Shown: one piece after another, positions 20,909-32,639 of the stretch
How positions within the stretch are numbered: the stretch's first letter is position 1
Layout of the letters: the number at the start of each line of letters is the position of its first letter
The notes under the pieces: generated by a model
Seen by the model: the letters and a program-made list of their open reading frames with translations, nothing else
Databases searched by the model: none
What the model was told of the DNA's origin: nothing
Position numbers and translations under genes: made by a program
Assembly (NCBI GenBank): GCA_030737835.1
Contig: CM060847.1
Location: forward strand, 24,521,455-24,585,454
Origin: Acorus gramineus
Lineage: Eukaryota > Streptophyta > Magnoliopsida > Acorales > Acoraceae
DNA: 64,000 bases
Reading direction: 5' to 3'

Positions 20909-23900
20909 TGTTATGCCTGTGTCATTTGGAGCCATTTCGGTTAAGCCTTGGTCACATCTGGGTCATTCAGGACCTTTTTCTTTTTTCGATCGGAGTCGCT
21001 AAAATTTTGGCTTTTAGCCACCTGCGGGAGTTGGAGTACTCTGATTGGAAATCTAACTGCATATTATGGGTCCTGGTACTGTTTCGTACTACCCATAAAA
21101 ATTTCATTGAATTCCGGTAACGTTTTGAAAAATATGCAGTTTCGAACCGTATCCGGGTTTTGAGAGTTCCTGGTTGGTCGAATAGTGTGAGATATTTTGG
21201 GGATGTGGTGACCTTTGGTAACCTTACCCCCACCTTGCTTAGGGATGAAGAAACCATTGGTTTTTTGATATGTGAGTGGGTGAGCCTAACCCTAACCTCA
21301 CTACCCCCCTTATGGTCACCCCTAGGCACTATTTGGGCATGAAAATGACTTTTTTGCCCTCTCTCTCTCTCCCCCTCTCTCCCATTTCGTGGAACACTTT
21401 CCCTCCCTCTCTTATGGCTCTCTTTCTCTCTTTCAAACACTCCCCAAGTGTTTGATTTTATGCCAAGGAGAAGAAGATGGAGCAAGAAGAGGAGGTGCAA
21501 GTGCAAGACTAGGTGAGTGTGTGTGCTAGTGTTGTTGATTTTTTCTCTTCCCTCTCCTCCTCCCATAGTTGATCCCTGATTTTTCCCCTCTCCCTTTGGT
21601 TCAGCCATGAAGAAGAGAAGCAAAGATGGAGGTGGTGGTAGTGGTGGTGGCGGTCGAGGTTGTCAAGGGTGCGCTTGCGAGCCCCTACATCTCCCCTTTC
21701 CCTCCCCCTCTCTTTTGGTGAGTTTCCCTCTTCTTTATTGGTTTTTATGCATGTTAGGGTGTTTGGAAGGGCATGCATGTGAGGTGTTTTGAGTTGGGTG
21801 CATGTAGGGGCAAGGGGGGGAGGGTTGGGGAGTCTTAGGCACGCGCGCGGGTCTGTCCGCGCGCTTGTGTGCGCAAAAGGGCGTAGGCGGGCACGTGCGC
21901 GCGGGTGCGTGCAGAGCTAGCACGCAGGTTTGCGCGGACGCTGGCAGCGCGTGCGGTGCGCGCGGGTAGTGCGCGAGGGCCCGCACGAGCATGCGCGCGT
22001 GCGGGGCAGCGTGTCTGGGCGCGCTTGGGCATGTGGCAGTGTGCCAGTGTGCGCGCACGCGTGCGTGTGCGTGCCGGGGCTGCCCAGGGGCTCGGGTAGG
22101 TGCTGGGGCACTCGGGCATGCGTGCGTACGCGCGTGCTCGCATGCGTGTGAGCCCGTATGTGTGCATGTCTAAGTCTTTGGTATTTCTAGTGATTTCTAA
22201 GTGTTATAATGTGATGTTACTCACCAAATTTGATGCCCTTACCTTGCAGATCTCGTCGGATGGGATGCGCGAGGTCCCGGGTTGCGGTGAGTGGTTTGAT
22301 CCAACCCCTCGAGATGCGCTCGACGCGCGTAGTCATGCGTCGCACATCGATGGGGCACCCTAGCTATACTACTTGTGTAGATAAGTAGTATGGCCATGCT
22401 TAAACTATAATATGTTAGATATCTTGCATGCTAGGCTTATATTGCATGTATTGTATCCATGTATGAATGATAGTATCGCATGCGCCCCTCTAGTATGGGC
22501 ATGTATTCTGTAATGTGTATGGATGTATAGAATATGGCATGCCTTAGGTAGTATTGTAATACTACTCCCACCATATTAATTGGAATATCCAGCATGATTA
22601 AGTCTAGGTTAATAACGGGCACCTGCCTAATATTCCCTTGCGATAAGACTCGAGGGCGTGGTGTAGTTGTTGCGCCCATGCTAATGGGGCAAGGCTATGG
22701 CCAACTTCAAGAGATGATGATCTCTCTCTCGCCCTCTCCCTCTGCACGAACTGAGTAAGTAGAGGCGATTTCCTACTCGACTCAGGTTCGTTTGGAATAT
22801 TGGCATGCACCTGTTAGTGCGCGAGATCGCACTTGACCCTTCCCTTTTAAGTTGGTGATATCCAACGCATGCTTAAGTTATGCCTTGTGTGCTTATGTGA
22901 TTAATGGCCATGTGTTCATGTTGTATGAATTGTTGTTTATGATGTAAATCTATGTTAGGGAGTATCCCTATAATTATTTGATAGGTTATCGTGCATGTAG
23001 TTCATGTACATAACTAAGATAATTTCCCTGGATATATATGCGCATGTTAAAACTGATCAGGCCTATCTGAAATAGGCGTGGGTATGACCCGTTGTCGGGT
23101 TGTACCTTATTAGTTAGAGCGCTAGCGATGTAATCGCCCCCGTGCATCCAAGGGATGCACTCGTTTGGAATTCAGGAGAATTCATTATCTTATCGGTCTT
23201 GCTAAGCCGGTAGTTGTGGCATTAAGCTAGGCCTACCCGTGCAAGGCGTGTATATGAACCGGCTGTTGGGTTATGTGCCTTGGGATTATTTCTGCGTGAG
23301 AGCAGAGGCAACCCCCCTTGTGTCCGAGCGACGCAACCATGTGGGAGTACAATAGTATTCGATATCATCGATATGTGATTATCGAGAGTAGTTGTTTTTC
23401 CATTGGGTTCGCTTTGCAAACATGGAGTGTTTCCTCCCAATGTCGTCCGTGTTGAAGCGGCCCGGGTTGTAGCTGTCCTAACAGAGGGCCCCCACCTGTA
23501 GGTACTATCGATGCATGCGGCAAGATGTACTGATCATGGGGGTATACCAGGTAGAGGCTACCCGGGAGAAGGCTAACAAATGATATTGCAAGCGTGGAAT
23601 CGTTCTCCCCTTCGTTGGATCCGTGTAGGAACTCCCCGGCGTTGGAAAAGCTTTCCTGACAGAGGGCTCCCATCCGTAGGTACTACCGATGCGTTCGGGA
23701 GCGTACTGATTGTGGGAGTATACCAGGTAGAGACTACCCGGGGAAAGGGCTACCGGTGGACCAAGGGTGTAGAGGAGTCTAATCTCTCCAAAAGTCCTAT
23801 GTCACCTCTAAAGGGTGAGGGTGAGGATGAGGTGAAGACACGTCGCCGCGTGACCCATTTGTTGTCCGTCCGTTCCCATAGTTGTTGGGTCTGGTTGCGT

Positions 23901-24111
23901 ATCGATGTTCAAAGACATCGTTGGGCAGTTATCTCGATGTAGATGATCCAGTAGTGTTGTGTAGACCAGTAATTCCGGGTCTCTTCGACCAACGGTATGG
24001 TCTCTCCCCAAGAGTCCCAAGAGTCTCCCTCCGGGAGTGAGAGTGAGGGTGAGGTTGGTGATCCAGTAGTGTTGTGTAGACCAGTAATTCCGGGTCTCTT
24101 TGACCAACGGT
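20909..24111 (+). repeat. LTR copy D of the long-LTR gypsy family, 3' end missing
   Basis: It starts TGTTATGCCTGTGTC at 20,909 inside the RT of the Tat-type element. Its first 250 bp resemble LTR copy A (TTTTCGATCGGARYCGCTAA, AACTGCATATTATG). It contains candidate introns (21,513-21,604; 21,718-22,249), the GC-rich tract (21,840-22,150) and the U5-like block (23,380-24,110). The GGCGTGACA end is lacking because another LTR begins at 24,112. Confidence 0.8.
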
Positions 24112-25250
24112 TGTTGTGCCTGTGTCATTTGGAGCGCTCTGATTAAAAATTTGGCTACATAATTTTTTTCCTCGAAGTTATGTATTTCCAATTTGGTATT
24201 TGGATTTGATTTTGTTAAAATCCAAGATGAAGAGGTTTAAATATGAGTTTATTATGAGATGTCCATTTTGAGTTAGCTTTCGTACAAAAGTGGAATTAGA
24301 TCAACTGGATTCTTGTAGTAAAAGTTATGGGTATTTACCAAGTATACCCCGGGGAGGAAATTCTGGCAGCAGCCCTGTTCTATTTTTAGCTCTAATTTCG
24401 GAATAGCTGGAGAGATTATTTGATCTTGGCATAAACATGAAAGTTGTAGATAATCTTCTTAGATTTCCAACGGAATTGGAATTGTGCAATTCGGAGCTAT
24501 ATCAAGGAAGTTATGGCTGTTCCAGTGAAGCATGCGCAGAATTTCAAGTCAAAGGGTGACTAGGCCTTTTCATCCCCCTCTTTAGATATTTATGTGCAAA
24601 TATCTTCTTCTCTCTCTCTCCCTCCCATTTCCCCACGTCAACCCTCTCTTGGCCTCTCTTTCTCTCTTTCAAAGCTCCCACCAAGTGTTTGATTTAATTA
24701 CTCAAAGATGAGATGGAGAAGGAGGAGGTGAAGGAAGAAGAGAAGGTTTGTGCACATGTGGTGTTGTTGATCCCCTTTCTCAAGCTCCCTTTTCATGATC
24801 TTCCCCCCCCTGATTTGCAGCCATAGGAGGGCTGAGGAGGGCTGAGGTGGTGGTGGTGGTTGAGGTGGTCGCGGGTGCGTCGAGGGCCCCGAACCTCCCC
24901 CTTTCGTTCCCCCTCCCAAGGTGAGCTCCTCCCCTTCTTTTCCTGTTTTTTCTCAAGGCTTAAGAGCTGTTGGGATGGTTGGGGAGGTTATGCATGCTAG
25001 GTAGATGGGTTAGAGTGTGTGTGAGGGGTTGGGGAGGGTTAAAATGGGCTTAGGATAGGCTGGGCGCGCGCTGGGTGTTGTCTGCGCGCGTGCCCGCGCA
25101 GGCGCGCGCGCAGGCGGGCGCTGGCAGGCGCAGGCGGGCGCGCGCGGGGCTGGGGACCAGTGCGCGCGCGTGCGTGCGTGTGCGTGCTGAGGCGTGCGCG
25201 CAGGGTGCTGCGCGGGGGCGCAGTGCGCGCGGGTACGCGCTGGGCGGGAA
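24112..25250 (+). repeat. LTR copy E, 5' part only
   Basis: It begins TGTTGTGCCTGTGTC and follows LTR subfamily B/C (GGAGCGCTCTGATTAAAAATTTG, AAGATGAAGAGGTTTAAATA) through the leader and the first half of the GC-rich tract. It stops abruptly near 25,250, where reverse-strand internal sequence of the same family begins. It interrupts copy D. Confidence 0.8.
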
Positions 25251-26993
25251 GCGCGGACTTAGTCAGTCGGTCAATGATCACCTAGACGGCGTCATGACCC
25301 GAACGTGACATTAGCGAGTCCGCAACAATCCCTAATAACCCACTCCCACGTCCACTGAGGAAATCTCGATGGACTGACGCTTTCCACTCAATGATGATTC
25401 TCGAACCTTGCCCGAGGTATGCCAACCTGGGGAAACAAGGTCACCCACATCACCTTTTCATCGCACTACTAGCAATCTCATTGAAGACTACATCAAAGTA
25501 GTCCACGAAACCCAATAAAACTTTTGAGATCCACGAAGGCATCCGGCGCATTCGTCAAACCTGACAGCAGTACTTAAAACTCGTAGTGCCTGAACGGTCA
25601 CGAAAGGCCATCTACGGGATGTCTAACTCCTGGATCTCTGACTTGTGGTACCCTTGTGCGAAGATCGATCTAAGAGAAGACACTGGCTCCCAGAGCTGGT
25701 CAAACAGATCATCGATTCGTGGCAAAGGTAATTGATCTTCAACCTCCACGGGGAGATCAAAACAACACCTCGAACAATTAAGTCCAGATTCTGCTCCTCG
25801 AGCATGGCTGGCGCTCATGATGACACTTACACACTTGGTAAGCCGCTCAACCGCACTTAATCCACAAGACACGCAATAAGGGGTCGTCGGACCTCGACAA
25901 TGCCTATGCGACGTCATCTATCTGATAGGGCGGTTGAGTCCCATCACGAACGCTAGCATCGCGTCTCCTTATTTGCGACCAATGTGGGGCAAAATGCGAC
26001 AGTATCCACAACTGTGCTTCACATGCTGCCAGAGATAGGTCGCTCATCTACAACCATTGGAACTCCAGCATCCTGCACTCCATGGGCAGATTCATAACAG
26101 GGAGTCCACGCTCTCGACATCATCCAGTAGCACTCTCCCGGTGTGGCCTCTACCTGGTAGCCTCCCAAGCCCACTATCTCTGCCATATGGGCGCACCAAC
26201 AAGCATAGTATCTGGGAGCACCTCACAGGGCTCTAGCCTCAACCGGGCAGCTACAACGCACAATGATATATCGAAGCGACTCCAGATGCCACTGTGGAAC
26301 CCAGTCCACAAGCGATCGCCCACCAAGCTGCAATAGGACGCACCCAATCCCGATCGTACGCATCACCACTCGCTACAGCACCTTCCAAGTGAGAGGGAAA
26401 AATCCACCATCAATTTGATGCTTCTAAGGTATTCCTTGACTGGGAAAAGAACCTTGGGAGGGCACCATGAGGTCCCGATATAGGATATCCCGACAACCAA
26501 ACAAGGAACACGGAGTACCCTAGCCCGGGTCTCAACGCTGACTCTGCAAGGCCCCTTAATCCTGAGTAGGAAGACTGGAAGAAGACATCACCCCTTAATG
26601 AGCAATTATCCTCAACACTTTAAACTGGCGCCGCACCCGAACTCTATGGTTACCAGCGATACCGATACACGGGAAAGAGCTCCATTATCGAGACGCAATC
26701 CATACCTTAGAAATTGCAACCAATTCATCACTATCACACTACTGGGCTGGAATCTCCTACCCAAGCCTTAATCCCACAACAAGGGATCCAACAACTGACC
26801 CTAACCAGTCAACCTAGTTGACAACTTAAGGGTGGATCCAGGGGGTCACGTCCACGTCAATGGATGCGAGGAGGCATGTCAGCAACCTAAGATAACTTCT
26901 AACACAAGAGGACTCGGATGACAGTCCTACGACTCATCATCTATACGACTAGACTTAAGCTCTGACAGGACCAGGCTCTGATACCAACTTTAT
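25250..26993 (-). mobile_element. internal region of a second reverse-strand family member
   Basis: This is collinear with 13,730-15,477 of the nested element, with many substitutions. It carries the same degraded RT block (25,612-25,917, frame with LPLPRIDDLFDQLWE) and the primer site TGGTATCAGAGC on the reverse strand at 26,975-26,986, adjoining the LTR at 26,994. Integrase and chromodomain pieces are absent because the copy is truncated at 25,250. Confidence 0.85.
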
Positions 26994-29900
26994 TGTCACG
27001 CCCCAGGGTCCCCGAGACGTGGCAATAATAAAATATATCAGCTATCAATACATGAGGTCAATAAAGACTCCAACAACAATACACAAGGTGGCAAGGCAAT
27101 GATAATGATAACTGACAGAAAAGCGGAAGCATAATATATAAACAATGTCTGTAAATCAAAAACATTATTACAGACCCGAATACACAATCAATGTCCTATG
27201 AAAGCCAAGTCTAGACCAAAGAAAATACAACCTGTGCCACATGCACGATTTACTATACATAAAATGACTTTAGGAATGCTAACATCCTCGCACTCGTCAC
27301 CCGCCGGCAGAACGCTCCACGCCCATAAGACCACGCCACATAAAGCTCCAGCTCCACGCCCAACACTGCCCCTGAAAAGAAACAGTATGCGAGGGGTGAG
27401 CTACAAGCTCAGTGAGTGGCTGGAAACCAATCACCATACTATAGTTCAATACATAATCAATTTCCTTTCAAGGAAAACATGGGTGGAAACCCATGGATAA
27501 CTAGGTCACGCGGCGGCGCGACCAACTTCACCCCCCACCCTCACTCCCGGAGGGAGTCTTTTGGGACTTTTGGGGAGAGACCATACCGTCGGTCGAAGAG
27601 ACCCGGATTTACTGGTCTACACAACACTACTGGATCATCTACATCTAGATAATTGCTCAAACGATGCCTTTAAACATCGACACAGGACCGGACCCAACAA
27701 CTATGGGAACGGTCGAACAACGAATGGGTCACGCGGTGATATTCTTCACCTCATCCTTACCCTCACTCCTGGAGGGAGACTTTTGGGACTTTTGGAAGAG
27801 ATTTAGACTGCTCTACACCCCTGGTCCACCCGGTAGCCTCTCCCACACAACGCCGGGGAGTCCCTACTCGGATCCAACCAAAAGGGAGAACGATTCCCAC
27901 GCCCGTAACATCATTCGTTAACCCTCTCCCGGGTAGTATCTACAACCCGATCTCCTCAACTCACCGCTCTACACCCTTTCCCCGGGTAGCCTCTACCTGG
28001 TATACTCCCACGATCAGTACTCTTCCGAATGCATCGGTGGTACCTACGGATGGGAGCCCTCTGTCAGGACAGCTAAACCCGAGAAGTTCCTACATCGGAT
28101 CCAACGAAGGGGAGAACGATCCCATGTTCGCAAAGCGAACCCAATGGAAAACAACTACTCTCGATACTCACTTATCGAGATATCAAAACACATGCATAAC
28201 AACAATCTATTCAACACACTCATATTAACCTTAAAATAGTCACAGTCCCTATACGGGAGTAACTACACAATTTAGTGGGTCGTAACATCGCCGACCCACC
28301 CCACGCTCACCCTTTAGGGGTGTCATGGGTCTTTTGGGACAGACTAGACCGCTCTCCACCCCTGGTCCACCCGGTAGCCTCTCCCACACTCCGTAGCCTA
28401 TACCTGGTATACTCCCACGATCAGCACAGTCCGACGCATCGGAGGTACCTACAGATGGGAGCCCTCTGTCAGGTCAGCTTTCCAACGCCGGGGAGTCCCT
28501 ACATCGGATCCAACCAAAAGGAGAAGACAGCCTACTCACGCACGTACGATCCTCTTGGATCCGTCGACAACGATTTCTAACACTACTAATGTCATGAATT
28601 CTCAAGAATTCCTCCAGGGCGCATAACTAAGATGCGGGGAAACATATATTATAACAACAAGGTTATAATATTCTCTAAGGCATGCTTACAACAATATAAT
28701 CACATTTGATTTAAATAAATTAAACAAAATGGGAAACATGCGTAGGTCGGGGCTTTCCAATCAAGGGACATGGTGTCTAGGCATGCATGGGCCTCTATAC
28801 ATGATATATGAGTGCATATCCCTAGCATACAAGGTCTAATGTGGCATGGTTACATCATATTAATCATGCATTGCATAGTATCTACATATTATAGCTAGGG
28901 GGCCCCATCGATGCGCGACGCGGGTCGAGCGCATCCCTAGAGAGAGGGGGGGGATTGGAATCGAACCACTCACCATACGACCCGGGACCTCGCACATCCC
29001 ATCCGACGAGATCTGTAAGGTAGGGGCATCCAATTTGGTGAGTAACAACACAATTTACAATTGAAATTTACTAGAAATACCAAATACTCGGACAAGCATG
29101 CATACGAACTCGCACGCATGCGAGCACGCACGTACGCACGCGAGTCCGAGTGCCCCGACACCTACCCGAACCCTCGGGCAGCCACACGCGTGGCCCCCCG
29201 CACGCGCACGCACGAATGCGCACGCACGCACGCACCCCAGCACCCTCGGCGCACTGCCGCGCGCCTGCCCGCGTGCCCAGACGAGCTGCCGCGCGCACCG
29301 CGCGTCCAGCCCAGCGCGTACCCGCACGCACTGTGCCCCCACGCAGCACCCTGCGCGCACGTCCCAACACGTGCACGCACGCGCGCGCGCGCGCACTGGT
29401 CCCCAGCCCCGCGCCCAGGCGCATGCCCAGGCGCACTGCTCCGCGCGCGCCCGCGCGCACACTCCGCGCGCACCCGAGCACTCGCGCGCACGCGCCCGCC
29501 CACGTCTGCGCGCCCGCCAGCGCCTGCCTGCGCCCGTCTGCGCGCGCAAGCGTGTAGACAGCCCCCAACGCGCGCCCAGCCAACCCTAACCTTTTATTAA
29601 CCCTTCCCAACCCCTCACACACACTCTAACACATCTATCCAATATGCATGACCTTCCCAACCATCCCTAAGCCATAAAAACCAAGAAAAGAAGGGGAAAG
29701 GCTCACCTTGGGAGGGGAAAAGAAAGGGGAGGTTCGGGGGCCCTCGACGCACCCGCGACCACCTCAACCGCCACCACTAACACCACCACCTTCAGCCTCT
29801 CCTCAGCCTCCTCCTTGGCTGCAAATCAGGGGGGAAGGATCATGAGGGGGAGCTTGAGAGAAGAGAAGATCAACAACAACAACACATGAACAACCCTTCT

Positions 29901-30397
29901 CTTCTTCCTTCACCATCTCCTTCTCTTTGGGGAATTAAAACAAACACCTAGGGGGCTTTGAAAGAGAGAAGAGAGGGCCAAGAATGGACGTGGAAGTGAG
30001 AGGGAGAGAGAGAGAGAGAGAGAGAAAGAGATATTTGTTGCACACATAAATATCTAAAGAGGGATGGAAATGACCATTTCATCCCTGACTTAGAAATTCT
30101 GCGCATGCTTCACTAGAACAGCCATAACTTCCTCAATATAGCTCCGAATTGCACAATTCCAATTCCGTTGGAAATCTAAGAAGATTATCTACAACTTTCA
30201 TGTTCATGCCAAGATCAAATAATCTCTTCAGCTATTCCAAAATTAGAGCTAAACATAGAACATGGCTGCTGCCAGAATTTCCCTCCCCGGGGTATACTTG
30301 GAAAAATACCCATAACTTTTACTACATGAATCCAGTTGACCTAATTCCACTTTTGAACGAAAGCTAACTCAAAACTGGACATCTCATAATAAAATCA
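26994..30397 (-). repeat. LTR copy F, 5' edge truncated
   Basis: The reverse-strand end GGCGTGACA lies at 26,994. The copy follows LTR C through the U5 block, acceptor (29,013), GC-rich tract (29,190-29,580), donor (29,706) and GA-rich leader. It breaks off near 30,397 in AATAAAATCATT, about 150 bp short of the expected TGTTGTGCC end. Unrelated sequence follows. Confidence 0.87.
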
Positions 30398-31953
30398 TTC
30401 GACTTTTTCAAAAAGTTAAAAAGATAAAATACAATATTATCCTTCACTTAATACCCTATGTTTCTTCCTCCTGAAACACATCCCACCTTTTTCAAAAAAA
30501 ATTTAACCCTTAATTACTGATCTTGGTGACCCAAATTGGATATCTCAAATCGATTAATTTAGTTTAGTAGGATCAATAATAAAACAATTGAATATTATTG
30601 TTATTCAGATGTCAATTTATTGGGTTAAGTTATTTCAATCATTGAAGTTGTAGTTGAGCCTTATTGGATTTCTCTAAGTATTTATTAAATGACTGATGGA
30701 TTATATGGGCCTTATGGAAATGGATCTTGATTATCAGATCATTATGAGTATATGGATATTTTAATATTATTCGGAGTTGGAGTTTTCGTTTCGGTTTTTT
30801 AGTTGAGTTGCGGATTATAGATTTGTTCTGCATAGTCTCTTAGGATTATTGGGCCTCGTGTTAATGGATGTGAGTTTTGAGTTGTGAGGGTCATGATTGA
30901 ATGATTCCTAATTTATTATTGAATAATTATTATGCTAGGTTATCAACGTATTGGTGTATGATGTTTATGCACCTGCATCAGTCTGTATTGTGTGAACCGG
31001 AGCTGAGTGGGTCTAATCTCTTATGTAGTTTTCTAAACTATCTATATCGTATATCATATCCGCATCATGCCTAGCTTTCGAATACAACTATTATTCTGTG
31101 TGTGGAACACATGAGCATGTCATCATGATAGATATGAGATGGTTTTTATGTATTACTAATATGACTTTTGGATATTATATTATATTGTATTGCATGCGTG
31201 AGCAGTTGGACTGTGAGCAGTTGATCATGCATGCATCCCAATGTTTTGCATGATACCGTCCACATGACATTGTCTGCATGACACCGGTCTACATGACCAC
31301 GGTCTAGTGGGACCCTATTTGCGTGACGTCTTCGTGACCAGGCTCTAGATGGAGCCCTTGTGGCTGCATGCCAAGGAAAGAGGGCATCCATGTCCGTTGC
31401 ATGATGCGCATCATATATCATAGTATTTTGGATTCTTAGTGGTTATTCCTCTTAGGAGATGCATTGTATTTTCTATACAAGTTTACTGTTATTCCTTATT
31501 ATGGTATATTATATTCTGCGTGATTTAGATTTTTATACTATTATTTTCTTGAAGTGATTATTAAAAGGATGCCATAGCTCCATTAACTAAGCGTGTGGTT
31601 GCTTACCCATCATTATTTCCTCCTTTTCCAGATTAAGACTTAGATTGGTGGATCTCTTGCAGTTGCAGACAAGATCGTGGGTGTGGGAATTAGACTTGTT
31701 TGGTAGAAGGACTTGATAAATTTTCTTCACATGTAGTGAGGCTATCGTCCTAGTAGCCATGTTTATGTCTAGATTAATTAGGAGTATTGTGAAATCTTAG
31801 ATGTTATATTATCCTTAAATAATGAAGTTTATTATAATATCATTTCATTATATATCTGGATAAAGAGAAATATAGAAATCTAAGATTTAAGGATTGAAGA
31901 TAGTGCACCTGATTTTACGCATCAAAATGGAGTAGCGGATTCGGGGTGTTACA
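30398..31953 (+). repeat. probable 3' part of an unrelated LTR
   Basis: This is an AT-rich, non-coding stretch ending CGGATTCGGGGTGTTACA at 31,953, followed by GAATGGTGCAT. Many plant gypsy LTRs end ...GGGTGTTACA followed by GAGTGGTATCAGAGC, so this fits an LTR end next to a damaged primer site. A patch near 31,245-31,320 repeats CATGACAYNGTCTRCATGAC. The left limit is not known. Confidence 0.4.
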
Positions 31954-31974
31954 GAATGGTGCATAAAAACAATT

Positions 31975-32600
31975 GGAAATGAGTAAATTCCTCAAGACTC
32001 CAAATCCCTCTTTTGTGACCCTTTTGGAAACCAAGCCGGACTATGACAAGCTCTGGGTGCTTGTCATGAAGCTGGACTCTCTCAAATCATCTTTCCATTC
32101 TGAGGGGGCGATAATTTAATTATTCTGGAGTCCTCTACACAGCATGTTCACTGCCTAATCCAATGTAAGCGCACACAGCGAACCTTTTACTCCACCTCTG
32201 TCTATGCATCGAATCTTTACTCGGAGAGGCTACTTCTATGGAACATTATCATCAACCTCTCTAGTCTTCAAAAATCTCCTTGGATTGTGGTGGGGGGGAC
32301 TTTAATGAGGTCTGGTACAACAGTGAAAAGACAGGAGGGAGACCTGTTCATGTTAGGAGGCTACGCAATTTCAATACCTGTATTGAGGCCTTGGGTTTGC
32401 AGAATTAAAGGCTTCCAGGCACATTCTCTCCTGGAATAATAGGTGAAATTCATGAATTATGTGCAGATTGGACAGAGTACTGGTAAACACCCCTTTCACA
32501 AATATTTATTCCTATTCTATGGTAAATTATCTTGCTCCTGGCATCTCTGACTATCACTCTCCCTCATGGGTCGACCCAAGAAGGAACCAGTGGGGGCTAC
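31975..32600 (+). pseudogene. LINE ORF2 fragment: endonuclease domain
   Basis: Translated blocks match the L1-type apurinic endonuclease: SVYASNLYSERLLLWN, then WIVVGG with a one-base loss before the expected DFNE, VRRLRNFNTCIEALGLQ, and finally CRLDRVLVNTPF and YLAPGISDYHSP (the SDH-type motif). The copy is similar to the full LINE at 53,189-60,092 but from another family member. It has stops and frameshifts and neither RT nor a poly(A) tail, which is unusual for LINE debris. Confidence 0.8.
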
Positions 32601-32639
32601 TCTGGATTTATAAAAAAAAATGCAATGGCAATGCAATTA

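Noticed and set aside
29055-29622. ORFs up to 183 codons on both strands
   Set aside because: Again the GC-rich LTR tract; Cys/Ala/Arg-rich translations have no domain and are not shared with the other copies.
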